NCBI GenBank assembly: GCA_963920575.1
Contig: OY986969.1
Span: 7,065,076-7,129,075, forward strand
DNA length: 64,000 nucleotides
Reading direction: 5' to 3'
Source: Narthecium ossifragum
Lineage: Eukaryota; Streptophyta; Magnoliopsida; Dioscoreales; Nartheciaceae
How positions within the stretch are numbered: position 1 is the stretch's first letter; every line of letters begins with the position of its first letter. The notes beneath the pieces are model-generated. The model made no database searches and was not told the DNA's origin. It worked only from the letters and a program-made list of their open reading frames with translations. The translations under genes were made by a program, and so were the position numbers. Of the stretch, positions 1 through 10,341 are shown piece by piece.

Positions 1-664
1 TTTTGTAAAAATCTTCTCGTCACTGAAATTGGTGTACTCACCATAGCACAATGTGATTGCCTTGCCCGCTATCATTTAATATGGCCATGCTAGACGCTTT
101 GTTGCGGGATTTTGTGATGACAACCTTATATTGTACCATAACGAACTCGAATGTAACATGATATATTTATGCTCAATGAATGATCTTTTGCTTGTAGTGA
201 TTTCTTTTGAATATGTTGCATGTTGTCAATTTCTTTGTCTACCTCGCCCCGTGTCAATTGTTTTTTGTTTATCTTTCCTCCTCTCAATTTGTGTAGTATA
301 ATATGTGAAAGGAAAACATGCACTAGAGTTTTATTGTTGTCACATGCCTATGCTCTCTCCCCACCATGTCATACTTTGCAACATTACATTCGCACAAAAT
401 GTCATCGTTATTTGGTAAGCTATTGTTTCCAAATCAGAAATGGTACATTCACACTACATCTGTTATGTGTGACATGGCTACAAAACTCCTGCTCCGTCGT
501 ACTTTTGAATGCTACATTCGCATAAAATGCAATCACACTTTTTTAAGCATTTGTTTGCAAATCAGAAATAGTATATTCACACTACACCTATAATCTGTTA
601 ATGTAATGGTTTTGTAGGCATTAGATTACACCTATAATCTAATGGTTTTCCACTATCTTGCAGG
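1..664. other. AT-rich flank with a direct duplication
   Basis: No convincing coding region is seen here. Positions 386-461 and 514-588 are two diverged copies of one roughly 76-bp unit with about 128-bp spacing; both begin ACATTCGCA and end near TTCACACTACA. A shorter duplication of CACCTATAATCT follows at about 582 and 628. The last bases before 665 read like a 3' splice site (pyrimidines then TTGCAG), so this may be an intron or 5' region of the Ulp1-like pseudogene that follows. Confidence 0.5.
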
Positions 665-907
665 CATGGCTGCACCTGTCCATCACCCTATCAAACCCAG
701 CAGTCGTTGTTATGTTGCGGCAGTTGCACAACTAATCGAAGAAGGGTGTATACAACACAGACACCGAGAGGTTGCTGCTCGGACGCCCTTTCAGGCCTTT
801 TTTGATGTGCCTAGTATGGATCAAGATAGAGTGCTGCTCAACGATATCCTACAAGGATGGCAGCATGATTCCTTCTTTTAGCTGGGTCCAAGACTTGTGG
901 AGCTGAC
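665..907 (+). pseudogene. Ulp1-like transposon protease gene, segment A
   Basis: An open frame with ATG at 666-668 encodes MAAPVHHPIKPSSRCYVA and continues through QAFFDVPSMDQDRVLLND. It meets an in-frame TAG at 879-881 and then continues as LGPRLVELT. It is assigned to the Ulp1-like gene because removing the LTR at 908-2246 joins VELT to PYECGLILGLP of segment B in frame, and that joined stretch resembles the N-terminal domain of plant MULE-associated Ulp1 proteins. The N-terminal family assignment is inference; the rejoined frame is seen directly. Confidence 0.6.
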
Positions 908-2246
908 TGATAGAACTTGAAAAGTGTTGTGGCTTAACAAGTCTACTCAAAATTACACATTTTTAATCGAATTTCAAACTAACTACTTTGGGGGTAGATA
1001 GCAGTGAATCCGAGTCGAATCCACAGGGAAATATGATTGAATTGAGATGCTTTATATAGTCTCCTACCAATGAGTTAAGGAAAGTTTTGGAATTTGAATT
1101 AAACTAGCTTAATACTAAAGGATTTATAGATGCGAGAAAAGGGACCAAGGGATTCTTAATCTGTAACACGTGTTCTATCAGGTCTTCCTAAGATTAGGGC
1201 ACATTAATCACATTGAATGACTTTCCTAATGGTTGATAGGTGAATGGTTAGTTCTCCCTATCACTCAACAAGTTCCGATTAGGATCCCTTGTGCGAGAGC
1301 AATTATCTGAAAATCAGTGACCTAATGATTAATTATGATCACTGCTAATGAATCCTCTGATTATGATGAATTCATCGCGATAAAGATAGTTATAACATGG
1401 ATTTAGGTGTAAGATCAAGATGGTTCTAGCACCTTGATGGGCCAAATCTAGAAAGATAGGATAAATGGAGGATTAGGAATAGAATGTAGTGGTTCTAGCA
1501 CTATATAATCCCTAATCACGAAGAAGAATTCATCTGAGATACGATGGTTCTAGCATGATCCTCCTATTAGATGAGCCTAATCCAAGCCCTAACATGCCTT
1601 AGCTCTAGATCTAAAACATATTAGAACAATCCAAACTTCCAATAATAAATCAACACCAAAATTATAAAAGAATCAAGATCAATCTATATAAGCTATGCAA
1701 AAAGGTATACAAACCCTAGATCTTAGAAATCCCTAATAAAAACCCTAGTTACATCATAAGAATCTCTTAGCGAGGGGTTTAGTTACTCATCTTTAGGGTT
1801 TGATTCACAGACGAAGGTTGATGAACCTCTTCCGTCATGGATCTTCTCCAAAAGAATCTCCAAAGAAAAGTTAAGAAGAGGACCAGAAAATTCAAGAAAA
1901 GTTTCCCGAAAGAAGGCCCCTTCATGACCCTAGAAACTGCCTATTTATATCCTAGGAACATCCCTCTCCCGGATTAGATCTGGTCTTTTTATTTTCTTCA
2001 CCGGCAAACAAATGATCGATCATTCTAAGAAGGAAGATCGATTATTTGGTCTTCAATTGCTAGATGTGATGATTGATCATTTATGCTGGAATTGCCCAAA
2101 TGAGCTCGGTTTGACTCCAAACTTGATCTAGCTCATTCTAGGGTCTGTTGTACCTGAAATAGGATAAAAGTAGTCAGTGACGCATCGCTCGGAGACTAAC
2201 AAAGCCAAATTATAAGGGTGCTTTGTGCACTTTTCAAGTCTTATCA
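908..2246 (-). mobile_element. Athila-like solo LTR
   Basis: A 1339-bp LTR starts TGATAGAACTTG and ends CTTTTCAAGTCTTATCA. It is flanked by a 5-bp target-site duplication, CTGAC at 903-907 and TTGAC at 2247-2251 (one mismatch). The same terminal sequences recur in the LTRs at 43154-44782 and 57422-58931, which places it in that family; relative to them it lies in minus orientation. A TATA-like box (ATATAAATAG on the minus strand) lies at 1941-1950, with a GATCGATC cluster at about 2011-2082 just upstream. Downstream on the transcript side are three copies of TGGTTCTAGCA near 1420, 1489 and 1543. No internal region remains, so this is a solo LTR. Confidence 0.85.
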
Positions 2247-2251
2247 TTGAC

Positions 2252-2387
2252 GCCCTATGAATGCGGGCTTATCCTCGGGCTTCCGTCATCCGGGCAGCCG
2301 ATTACTTTTGATCCGAGTACGGAGCCAGAACATAGACAGGAGAAAGAGAATGTGGCCTACCCGCAAAGGGTCCAGCGGCATGTAGCC
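2252..2387 (+). pseudogene. Ulp1-like transposon protease gene, segment B
   Basis: This frame encodes PYECGLILGLPSSGQP followed by ITFDPSTEPEHRQEKENVAY and QRVQRHVA. It sits between the solo LTR (ends 2246) and the 7.95-kb Athila-like element (starts 2388). At its 3' end the TAGCC target site joins directly to segment C at 10347, giving QRHVAHCNILRRQE with no frame change. The ECGLILGLP stretch resembles the fold around the LxxILGLP motif of plant Ulp1/DUF1985-type transposon proteins. Confidence 0.65.
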
Positions 2388-4048
2388 CGATGTCGCTCAA
2401 ATGTGTCACGCACAGCGGTCGCGGTGCAGTACAGCATAAGAGAGGTCAGATCCCACAGAGAGACAAGCAGGAAAGATCCAGAAACACAGATAACAATGAA
2501 TTGAAAACAATCAAGAGCGTTGAAGTTAAGAAAGTAGATCGTAGATGTAATGATAAAATAAAGTTAACGAAAGAAATCAGGGTTTGAATGAGGCTAGGCT
2601 TCAGGAATCACTTCACTCGGATTTAGGTTCTTCTCTTTTCAATGGTTCATATGATACTCAGTTAAGGGATTCACATCCCAATCACCTTAACCGGAAGATA
2701 TGGAACTATAAACCTAACAAAATATATAAATGTCTCCTCTTACGATTAGTTCTTCCTTTTTATAGTTCTAACTTCATCCAACCAAACCTAAGAATACACG
2801 ATACCGGCTGTCACTACAGGCAAAGCGTAGCAAAAGTTCATCGGGACAAAGCCCTAACTCTATCTAACCGGATATCTAAGAATACACAATACCAACTCTC
2901 ACAATCGGCAATGCATAGCAAAGATTCCTCGGTATAGAGCCCCAACCTTGTCTTACCAGATTCCTAAGAATACACAATACCAGTTGTCACTACGGGCAAT
3001 GCATAGCAAAGGTCTCTCAAGACTCGATAGGAGAATCAAAAGAGAAGACTATGGGATTATAAGATCATGAAAGAAAGATTACTGGATTCATAATATTAAT
3101 CATCCACATAGAAATCTATAATCTGAAAATAATATTTGAAGATCCAATACATAGAAAAGAGTTTAACAATGAAAATTAAAAATTATGAACCATTGTTGGA
3201 GAAGAAACCCTAGTCCTCGCTAGATCATCCGTCCGCCATGCCCGTGGTTTACTCGGCCATGGATGGAGATTCCTTCATCTTCTTCCCTTGAGAAACGTCC
3301 AGAAAAGAGCCTCCAAAAATGTCCAAGAAGTCCCCCTTGGCTTACCCTAACTTTCCTATTTATAGGGTCCAAAAATTAGCAAACTCGGGTTAAGTTTAAA
3401 CCCGTTATACATCCCTGGTTGATCTGGCGGTCGACCGTGAGACCCTGACGGTCGACCGTGAGATGCATAATTTATTTTGACAAGCGGCGGTCGATCTTCG
3501 CATCGACCCTGCGAAGTATTTTCCTTGACAGAGGCTGACGGTCGATGCGACGGTCGACCGTGGCATCTTACGGTCGATCTTGAGGATTTTTGAGCTCCAC
3601 GGTCGACCGTGAGGATTTGACGGTCGACCGTGAGCATCTTACGGTCGACCGTGAGGATTTTCGGGCGCGACGGTCGATGCCACGGATGATGCGACGGTCG
3701 ACCGTCACTATTCACTCAGTACTGCGCACTGGTACGAAAAATATTGTAACTTCCTCTAGAAAACTCGAAATCACGAACCGTAAAATTCTCTAGAATCTAG
3801 ACTTCAAGAGCTTTCCAACCATATATGGTACATCATCTGGTTCTTCATGAGAAGGTACAGATTAATTTTTGAAGTTGATCCATATACTCTTTTCAGCTTC
3901 TTTTAGCTCTAATTTCCTGCATTTTCCAAACAACTATGTGAAGCACATAAAAGTATAAAAGTAGTGCTAAAGAAGTTGATCAAGGGTGAAGATATAGCAA
4001 TTGAGATGGTTTTAAGGTTGTTCAGAGTGCACTTTCATGCACTCAATA
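2388..4048 (-). repeat. 3' LTR of the Athila-like element
   Basis: A 1661-bp LTR, the near-identical partner of 8690-10341. It begins CGATGTCGCTC (TGATGTCGCTC in the partner) and ends CATGCACTCAATA. On the minus strand a TATA-like box reads CCCTATAAATAGG at 3357-3367. The array of ACGGTCGACCGT-type palindromes at 3427-3706 starts about 60 bp upstream of it. A block of about 110 bp at 3740-3850, rich in the signature CTTTCCAACCATATATGG, is shared with LTRs of the other Athila-like family in the window. Confidence 0.85.
3427..3706. promoter_or_regulatory. Palindrome array GGTCGACC in LTR promoter region
   Basis: About ten imperfect copies of a unit with core GGTCGACC or GGTCGATG, mostly as ACGGTCGACCGT, are spaced 10-40 bp apart. 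The array lies about 60-340 bp upstream of the minus-strand TATA-like box at 3357-3367, in the U3 part of the LTR. Compared with the partner array at 9728-9999 this copy has one extra unit in the stretch near 3625-3650 and lacks another near 3545. A role as a transcription-factor-binding or hairpin-forming array is inference. Confidence 0.6.
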
Positions 4049-5250
4049 CACCCCCCAACCAGCTTATTGCTAGTCTCTAGCAATTCAAAGTTCATAGAAT
4101 ATAATTAAGCACACTAACGGTTCAAGGATGTAGACATGCATGATAAAAATCTACCTTATCAAGTCAATAGTGTTTTACATAGTACAGAGCACGAAAACTT
4201 CTTATACTCATACACATGCTACCAACATATGAAATCAACTTCTACACATCAAACATGCTAATCACCATCCAGAAGAACATATGTGACGTGACAAATAAAT
4301 GTTACGAACAGAAGCAACTTCTACTCACCATTAGTCCAAACACACTACCATCTTCATGACCAATCATCCAACCCTCGCACTTTAAGTACAACATGCTCTT
4401 TTTGTTTTTCTTTTTTTTCTTCAACTATCAGACATTTTGCCTTTTTACGAGAGCACTCTCCGCTTCTTGAGGCGCAGAGACCCGGTTACTTAGCAAAACA
4501 CTTAATAGTTTTTTTTTTTTCAGTGGTTCTACCTTTTTACTCGAGCTCCCCGCTTCCTGAGGCAAGAACACCCGGTTACTCAGTAGATCACCTACTAGTT
4601 GTTTAGGCACAGCTTTATCAAGCTCCAGAACTTTTTCTTCTTTTTTTCTCCATGCAATACTCAACACTAGCTAATGCTGAAATCATGGTCCAGATTAACA
4701 ATAGCATGCTCATTCCTCTGGTGAGTATAATCGCCACTGCACATAAAGTGTTCGTGTGTGAATCACATAATGTTCTACCTTCAGGTTATCACGCATGCAA
4801 TCAATGTATATGCCAATCCATATGAAAGCAACATATATAATAAGCATAAAAATTTCAGCTCATGTACAATTTCTAGTAACATATTCAATTCAACACTATT
4901 AAGCTCAATAAGGTAGCATGCATGAGATCATGTATGCCTACACCCCCAACCTGAAATTCACATTGTCCTCAATGTGTGCTGATCATATAAATAAGCAGAA
5001 GGGTGTTGGCTCAATTTTCATATATAGCATAAACAAGAATAAGAAATCGAAATAGGAGCGAGGCCACCTGACAGAATATCTGAAATCTTGCCCAAGGCTC
5101 CTCATGGTGGCCGACTTTCTTAAGCAAGGAAGACGGAAGTGCAGGCATCCTAAAAACATAAAACAGCAAACAAAAGCAAATGAGAATGAAAGCAAACAAA
5201 CTAAAAGAACCTAACCTAATCAAAAATGGAAATGATAGATAGGCGAAAGA
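4049..5250 (-). other. Polypurine tract and 3' spacer of the Athila-like element
   Basis: Directly inside the 3' LTR the minus strand reads GGTTGGGGGGTG (4049-4060), the expected polypurine tract. The rest shows no convincing ORF. At 4440-4495 and 4530-4590 are two diverged copies of a cassette ending CCCGGTTACT, separated by a poly(T) tract. The equivalent place of the element at 57422-64000 has a comparable cassette pair. No env-like ORF is visible. Confidence 0.6.
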
Positions 5251-6399
5251 TCATCCCTCGTAGACAGGGTCTACGAGAGAAACGGTGTGCTCCTCAGGGT
5301 CCGCTTTCTCTGGAATCTGTTTCAGGCGCTGTCCATTAACCGTAAATAGCCTCCCATCCTTTGGGTCTTCAACTTCCACAGCCCCATTCTCAAATATTCT
5401 ACTAACGGTGAAGGGGCCTGTCCAGCGTGATCTCAGCTTCCCAGGATGTAAGTGTAGTCGTGTGTCATACAGATAAGCTTGCTGTCCGACTTTTAACGTC
5501 TTCCACAGGATCTTCTTGTCATGGTAGGCTTTTGTCTTTGCCTTGAAGATCCTGGAACTCTCATAAGCATCATTCCTGAGTTCCTCTAACTCAGAGAGCT
5601 GGAGTTTCCGTTCCTTACCTGCAGCATCCAAAGTAAAATTTAGTGACTTAATAGCCCAATAGGCCTTATGTTCTAATTCGACTAGAAGATGACATGGTTT
5701 TCCATAAACAAGGCGAAACGGCGACATCCTCAGGGTAGTCATGTAGGCAGTGCGATATGCCCACAACGCGTCTGATAGCCTCAAGGACCAGTCCTTTCGG
5801 TTGGGGCTCACTGTCTTCTCCAGGATTTGCTTTATCTCTCTATTGGCTAATTCAGCTTGGCCATTCGTCTGTGGATGATAAGCAGTGGAAATCTTATGTG
5901 TGACTCCATACCTGTGCATCAAAGCCTCAAAGGAGCGATTACAAAAGTGTAATCTCTGGTCACTAATAATAACTCTAGGAGTACCAAGCCGGGATAAAAT
6001 ATGATCTTTAAGAAACTTGATGACAGTGGAATGATCATTATTCCTACATGCAATAGCCTCCACCCACTTAGACACGTATTCCACAGCCAACAATATATAT
6101 AAATATCCAAAAGAAGAAGGAAAGGGTCCCATAAAGTCTATACCCCAACAATAAAAAATCTCTACAGCTTGAATGGGGTTCAAAGGCATCATATGTCTTC
6201 TAGATAAAGCTTCTAACGTTAGACATCTATCACAGGATTTGCAGAAAATGTTAACATCACGAAACATAGTAGGCCAGTAAAAACCACATTGAAGAATTTT
6301 AGCAGCAGTCTTTTTCATCGAAAAATGGCCTCCACATGCATGAGAGTGACAGAATGTAATGATGCTTTCAATTTGATAATCAGGGACACACCGACGCAT
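5251..6399 (-). pseudogene. Athila-like integrase (C-terminal pol)
   Basis: A 382-codon open frame encodes a gypsy integrase. The zinc-binding HHCC part reads HSHACGGHF followed by [17 protein letters not shown]. The catalytic core has GIDFMGPFP with the first Asp, [12 protein letters not shown] with the second, and [16 protein letters not shown] with the Glu. A C-terminal region with [20 protein letters not shown] follows, as is usual for Athila-group integrases. The second-Asp motif reads SDQRLHF where SDxGxHF is typical, so the Gly is changed. The frame is open but belongs to a defective element, and the coding region upstream in the polyprotein is lost. It would insert element cDNA in the nucleus. 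Confidence 0.85.
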
Positions 6400-6540
6400 A
6401 ATCTGGTTAGGACAATACTTAAACAGACAAGAATCATCCCAATAAAATTTCTTTACCTCAATAAAAAATCTACGCTTATCCTGTGCGCTCCAAAAGGAAG
6501 GGATCTCACCTGTCGCTAAGTAATTAACAATGTGCGCATA

Positions 6541-7175
6541 CTAGGACAGCCGTGCAACTGAAAAGAGTTGCTCATCAGGGAAGTCATCCATAATTGGTGG
6601 CTCATTTTCCGCTACTTCCACCATCCACCTCCTTGATAGGTGATCAGCGACAACGTTCTCCACGGGATAGCGGGGACTGATCGAGCACTTAAGAACAAAA
6701 GCAAAACAAACCAAAAACAAAAGCAAACATGCAAGCACACAACATAAAAATAACTCAAGCATTCTCAAGCATACAAGAAAGCAAATTGAGCAAACTAAAC
6801 TACTATATATAAGACAAGGATTTTTAATCGCGCCCTTGGCGGCCGTGCCCTAGTACGATGATATGCAAAATCAGTAAGTGCCATGATCTGAAGGGTTAAC
6901 CTTAGTAGTATCACCAAGGGTAATTCACCATGTAAATTCAAGTGGCATATGACAAGTGGGAGAACTAGCTTTTGCATTCAAACACCAATAAACAAGGCAG
7001 CGGGATCTCTCAAATAGAAATATGTATCATCATTATGCTCAAGTTTCAGTGACTCATCCAATGACCTATCAATAATGTCATCATGCTCGTGGTCAAGGAT
7101 GGTAAGATCACAAAATCTGAAATAAATCCGTCGAAGTTTAAAAATATCTATTAAGGTCATGTTCTTCCTAACTAT
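6541..7175 (-). pseudogene. RNase H tail and deletion scar of pol
   Basis: Around 6560-6680 the minus strand encodes ENVVADHLSRR and then PIMDDFPDEQLFSVA, the typical border between RNase H and integrase in Athila-type pol. Upstream, to the end of gag near 7176, no protease or reverse transcriptase motif (no YxDD, no DSG/DTG) is found. About 2 kb of pol is therefore missing, and only non-matching AT-rich sequence fills 6690-7175. An internal deletion is the simplest reading. Confidence 0.65.
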
Positions 7176-8420
7176 TCAAGGAGATGAAATAAACACTGGA
7201 AAGATACCTCGCGGCTTAGAAGCAATAACTTGAAGTTCAGCCGATGGAAGTTCAACGAATACCTGGTCATGGTGGTCTTGGAAATCTTCCAGATCTTCCT
7301 CGTTGCTGACCGGCCCGTACTTGAGTATTTCGTTTTCTTTCAACTGATGTGTCCATCCAAGTTCATGCACGTTGAAAGATGTGATTACCTTGCATAGTTG
7401 GCGTGCTTTCTCCTCGTCCTTCATAACTAACTGCAGAATGAAAGAGTCAAAATTAGGCTTGGTTTTAGCCTCCTTAAGTAAGTCCAAAATCTCTGCCATA
7501 GAAAGTTGAGGAGAAACACGTGCATCGGCAGCATCAGGGACATGAACATGTGCATTACTAACATTGGAATCATGAGTATATGCATAGTGAATGTTAGTAT
7601 CATGAACATGCGTATGAGCACTAAAATCATGTGCATATGCATCACACACATTAGAATTAATAGCTTGTGCATCAATAGGACTAGAATTTTGAACATGCAC
7701 ACTATCACTACAGTCATGAGCATATGCATCATCAACATAAACATCTTGAGCATGTGCACCATAAGCATTAAAATCATGAATGTATACATCAGAAGCACTA
7801 AAGTCATTGACACATGTATCATACGTGTTAGGCTCATCAACATGCACATCATGGGAAGTAGCAACATAAGTATCATGCACATAATCATCATAAGCACTAG
7901 GATAAGAGTAGAAAGGCTCATTGTGTTCCAGATTGCTGTTGGACGTTGAGAAAACATTGGGATGCTTGTAGGATTTGGCATCGATATGACCATCATAATC
8001 ATCCAAACACCCCGGAACCGTCTGTGTATAAGTCGCCTCCACAAGCTCATCCAAATGCCTCATAGCTTCATCAGGATCAATCTGCAAAAACTCACCCTTG
8101 CATCTTGTTTCAAGAATTTGACGTTCATGCTCAGTTAATCCATAATAAAAATAGCTAACTAAACGCCAATTAGGATAACCATGTTGAGGGCATGAAACTA
8201 TTAAACTTTTAAATCGTTGCCATGCATCACATAATGTCTCATCATTCTTTTGTGCAAAGGATGAAATCTTTCTTTTCAATGCGTTAATCATATAAGTAGG
8301 AAGATACTCATTGACAGAAACATGACTCGTTCTATTCTCCAAACTCAATTCGTATATACTTTTCTTACGAACTGTTGTTTGAGACATTCCATCTCTCGAC
8401 TTCATAGAACATGACTTCAA
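7176..8420 (-). CDS. Athila-like Gag with Asp/His/Tyr repeat region
   Basis: An open frame of about 410 codons; the likeliest ATG in view is at 8405-8403. Residues about 25-130 match the Athila-group gag core (TLCDAWQRFKSLIVSCPQHG, then YFYYGLTEHERQIL and DPDEAMRHLDELVE). The middle, roughly residues 140-310, is low-complexity and built of short units such as VHD, YAHD and DAYAHD. The end carries MAEILDLLKEAKTKPNF and a second acidic tail. There is no CCHC zinc knuckle, as is common for Athila Gag. The gag core is well supported; the repeat region has no recognised function. The same bases give a Met-rich and an Ile/Cys-rich frame, both taken as shadows. Confidence 0.75.
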   Translation of the reverse strand: MKSCSMKSRDGMSQTTVRKKSIYELSLENRTSHVSVNEYLPTYMINALKRKISSFAQKNDETLCDAWQRFKSLIVSCPQHGYPNWRLVSYFYYGLTEHERQILETRCKGEFLQIDPDEAMRHLDELVEATYTQTVPGCLDDYDGHIDAKSYKHPNVFSTSNSNLEHNEPFYSYPSAYDDYVHDTYVATSHDVHVDEPNTYDTCVNDFSASDVYIHDFNAYGAHAQDVYVDDAYAHDCSDSVHVQNSSPIDAQAINSNVCDAYAHDFSAHTHVHDTNIHYAYTHDSNVSNAHVHVPDAADARVSPQLSMAEILDLLKEAKTKPNFDSFILQLVMKDEEKARQLCKVITSFNVHELGWTHQLKENEILKYGPVSNEEDLEDFQDHHDQVFVELPSAELQVIASKPRGIFPVFISSP

Positions 8421-8662
8421 ATAGTCTTGATATAATTAATTTTCCATCCTCTCTTTTTTTTCAGTTTTTTTTTGTTTTTTTTTGTTTTTTTTTGTCAGTT
8501 TTTTTCACCAAGTAAAAATAAAACGAAAATTCAAAACAAAACTAAAAAGAAAATAAAGAAAACTAAGGAAAAAGAAATAAAAATCCAAAGAAAAGGAAAC
8601 AAAGTTACCGCCTTCAATGTCTTCAATCATCTTAATCTGATAATTCTGGCGCTTTTCTGAAC

Positions 8663-8689
8663 CGTCTCCGCGGCAATGGCTCCAATTTT
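8663..8689 (-). promoter_or_regulatory. Primer binding site, tRNA-Asp-like
   Basis: Next to the 5' LTR the minus strand reads TTGGAGCCATTGCCGCGGAG. Athila-group elements use TGGCGCCGTTGCCGGGGA, complementary to the 3' end of tRNA-Asp, and the intact version is seen at 63515-63532 in this window. This copy has several changes, in keeping with decay. Confidence 0.65.
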
Positions 8690-10341
8690 TGATGTCGCTC
8701 AAATGTGTCACGCACAGCGGTCGTGGTGCAGTACAGCATAAGAGAAGTCGAATCCCACAGAGAGACAAGCAAGAAAGATCCAGAAACACAGATAACAATG
8801 AATTGAAAACAATCAAGAGCGTTGAAGTTAAGAAAGTAGATCGTAGATGTAATGATAAAATAAAGTTAACGAAAGAAATCAGGGTTTGAATGAGGCTAGG
8901 CTTCAGGAATCACTTCACTCGGATTTAGGTTCTTCTCTTTTCAATGGTTCATATGATACTCAGTTAAGGGATTCACATCCCAATCACCTTAACCGGAAGA
9001 TATGGAACTATAAACCTAACAAAATATATAAATGTCTCCTCTTACGATTAGTTCTTCCTTTTTATAGTTCTAACTTCATCCAACCAAACCTAAGAATACA
9101 CGATACCGGCTGTCACTACAGGCAAAGCGTAGCAAAAGTTCATCGGGACAAAGCCCTAACTCTATCTAACCGGATATCTAAGAATACACAATACCAACTC
9201 TCACAATCGGCAATGCATAGCAAAGATTCCTCGGTATAGAGCCCCAACCTTGTCTTACCAGATTCCTAAGAATACACAATACCAGTTGTCACTACGGGCA
9301 ATGCATAGCAAAGGTCTCTCAAGACTCGATAGGAGAATCAAAAGAGAAGACTATGGGATTATAAGATCATGAAAGAAAGATTACTGGATTCATAATATTA
9401 ATCATCCACATAGAAATCTATAATCTGAAAATAATATTTGAAGATCCAATACATAGAAAAGAGTTTAACAATGAAGATTAAAAATTATGAACCATTGTTG
9501 GAGAAGAAACCCTAGTCCTCGCTAGATCATCCGTCCGCCATGCCCGCGGTTTACTCGGCCATGGATGGAGATTCCTTCATTTTCTTCCCTTGAGAAACGT
9601 CCAGAAAAGAGCCTCCAAAAACGTCCAAGAAGTCCCCCTTGGCTTACCCTAACTTTCCTATTTATAGGGTCCAAAAATTAGCAAACTCGGGTTAAGTTTA
9701 AACCCCTTATACGTCCCTGGCTGATCTGGCGGTCGACCGTGAGACCCTGACGGTCGACCGTGAGATGCATAATTTATTTTGACAAGCGGCGGTCGATCTT
9801 CGCATCGACCCTGCGAAGTATTTTCCTTGACAGAGGCTGACGGTCGATGCCACGGTCGATGCGACGGTCGACCGTGGCATCTTACGGTCGATCTTGAGGA
9901 TTTTTGAGCTCCACGGTCGACCATGAGGATTTGACGGTCGACCGTGAGGATTTTCGGGCGCGACGGTCGATGCCACGGATGATGCGACGGTCGACCGTCA
10001 CTATTCACTCAGCACTGCGCATTGGTACGAAAAATGTTGTAACTTCCTCTAGGAAACTCGGAATCACGAACCGTAAAATTCTCCAGAATCTAGACTTCAA
10101 GAGCTTTCCAACCATGTGTGGAACATCATCTGATTCTTCATGAGCAGGTACAGATTAATTTTTGAAATTGATCCATATACTCTTTTCAGCTTCTTTTAGC
10201 TCTAATTTCCTGCATTTTCCAAACAACTATGTGAAGCACATAAAAGTATAAAAGTAGTGCTAAAGAAGTTGATTAAGGGTGAAGATATAGCAATTGAGAT
10301 GGTTTTAAGGTTGTTCAGAGTGCACTTTCATGCACTCATCA
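8690..10341 (-). repeat. 5' LTR of the Athila-like element
   Basis: A 1652-bp LTR starting TGATGTCGCTC and ending CACTCATCA, the partner of 2388-4048. The minus-strand TATA-like box is at 9658-9668 and the palindrome array at 9728-9999. The array differs from that of the 3' LTR by gain and loss of single units, although the flanking LTR sequence is nearly the same. Confidence 0.85.
9728..9999. promoter_or_regulatory. Palindrome array GGTCGACC in the 5' LTR
   Basis: This is the partner of the array at 3427-3706. It contains the same ACGGTCGACCGT-type units, with one added GGTCGATGCC unit near 9840-9860 and one unit fewer near 9915-9950. It lies 60-340 bp upstream of the minus-strand TATA-like box at 9658-9668. 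Confidence 0.6.

Larger units (their letters stand above)
2388..10341 (-). mobile_element. Athila-like gypsy element, deletion derivative with two LTRs
   Basis: A 7954-bp minus-strand LTR retrotransposon with a perfect 5-bp duplication TAGCC at 2383-2387 and 10342-10346. From the 5' end it comprises LTR 8690-10341, a tRNA-Asp-like primer binding site, gag, an RNase H tail, integrase, a spacer, a polypurine tract and LTR 2388-4048. Protease and most of reverse transcriptase are absent between gag and the RNase H tail, so it could not move by itself. The two LTRs differ at a handful of bases per few hundred by eye and differ in the unit number of their palindrome array. It is inserted in the Ulp1-like gene. 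Confidence 0.9.

Noticed and set aside
3427..3706. CRISPR-like array of palindromic repeats
   Set aside because: Units are short, imperfect and irregularly spaced, there are no spacers of constant size, and the array is inside a plant LTR with TATA box and target-site duplication.
4983..5223. Hydrophobic 70-codon frames as an Athila env remnant
   Set aside because: Two overlapping frames of the same T-rich DNA, no signal for a surface or fusion domain and no splice acceptor of the kind used for Athila env.
7506..7949. 147-codon Ile/Cys-rich frame on the plus strand
   Set aside because: Antisense shadow of the same gag repeats; no family similarity.
7427..8050. Met-rich 207-codon frame on the minus strand
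   Set aside because: It overlaps the Athila-like Gag in another frame and its Met/Leu/Ile bias is a by-product of the CAT/CATG-rich repeats of gag.
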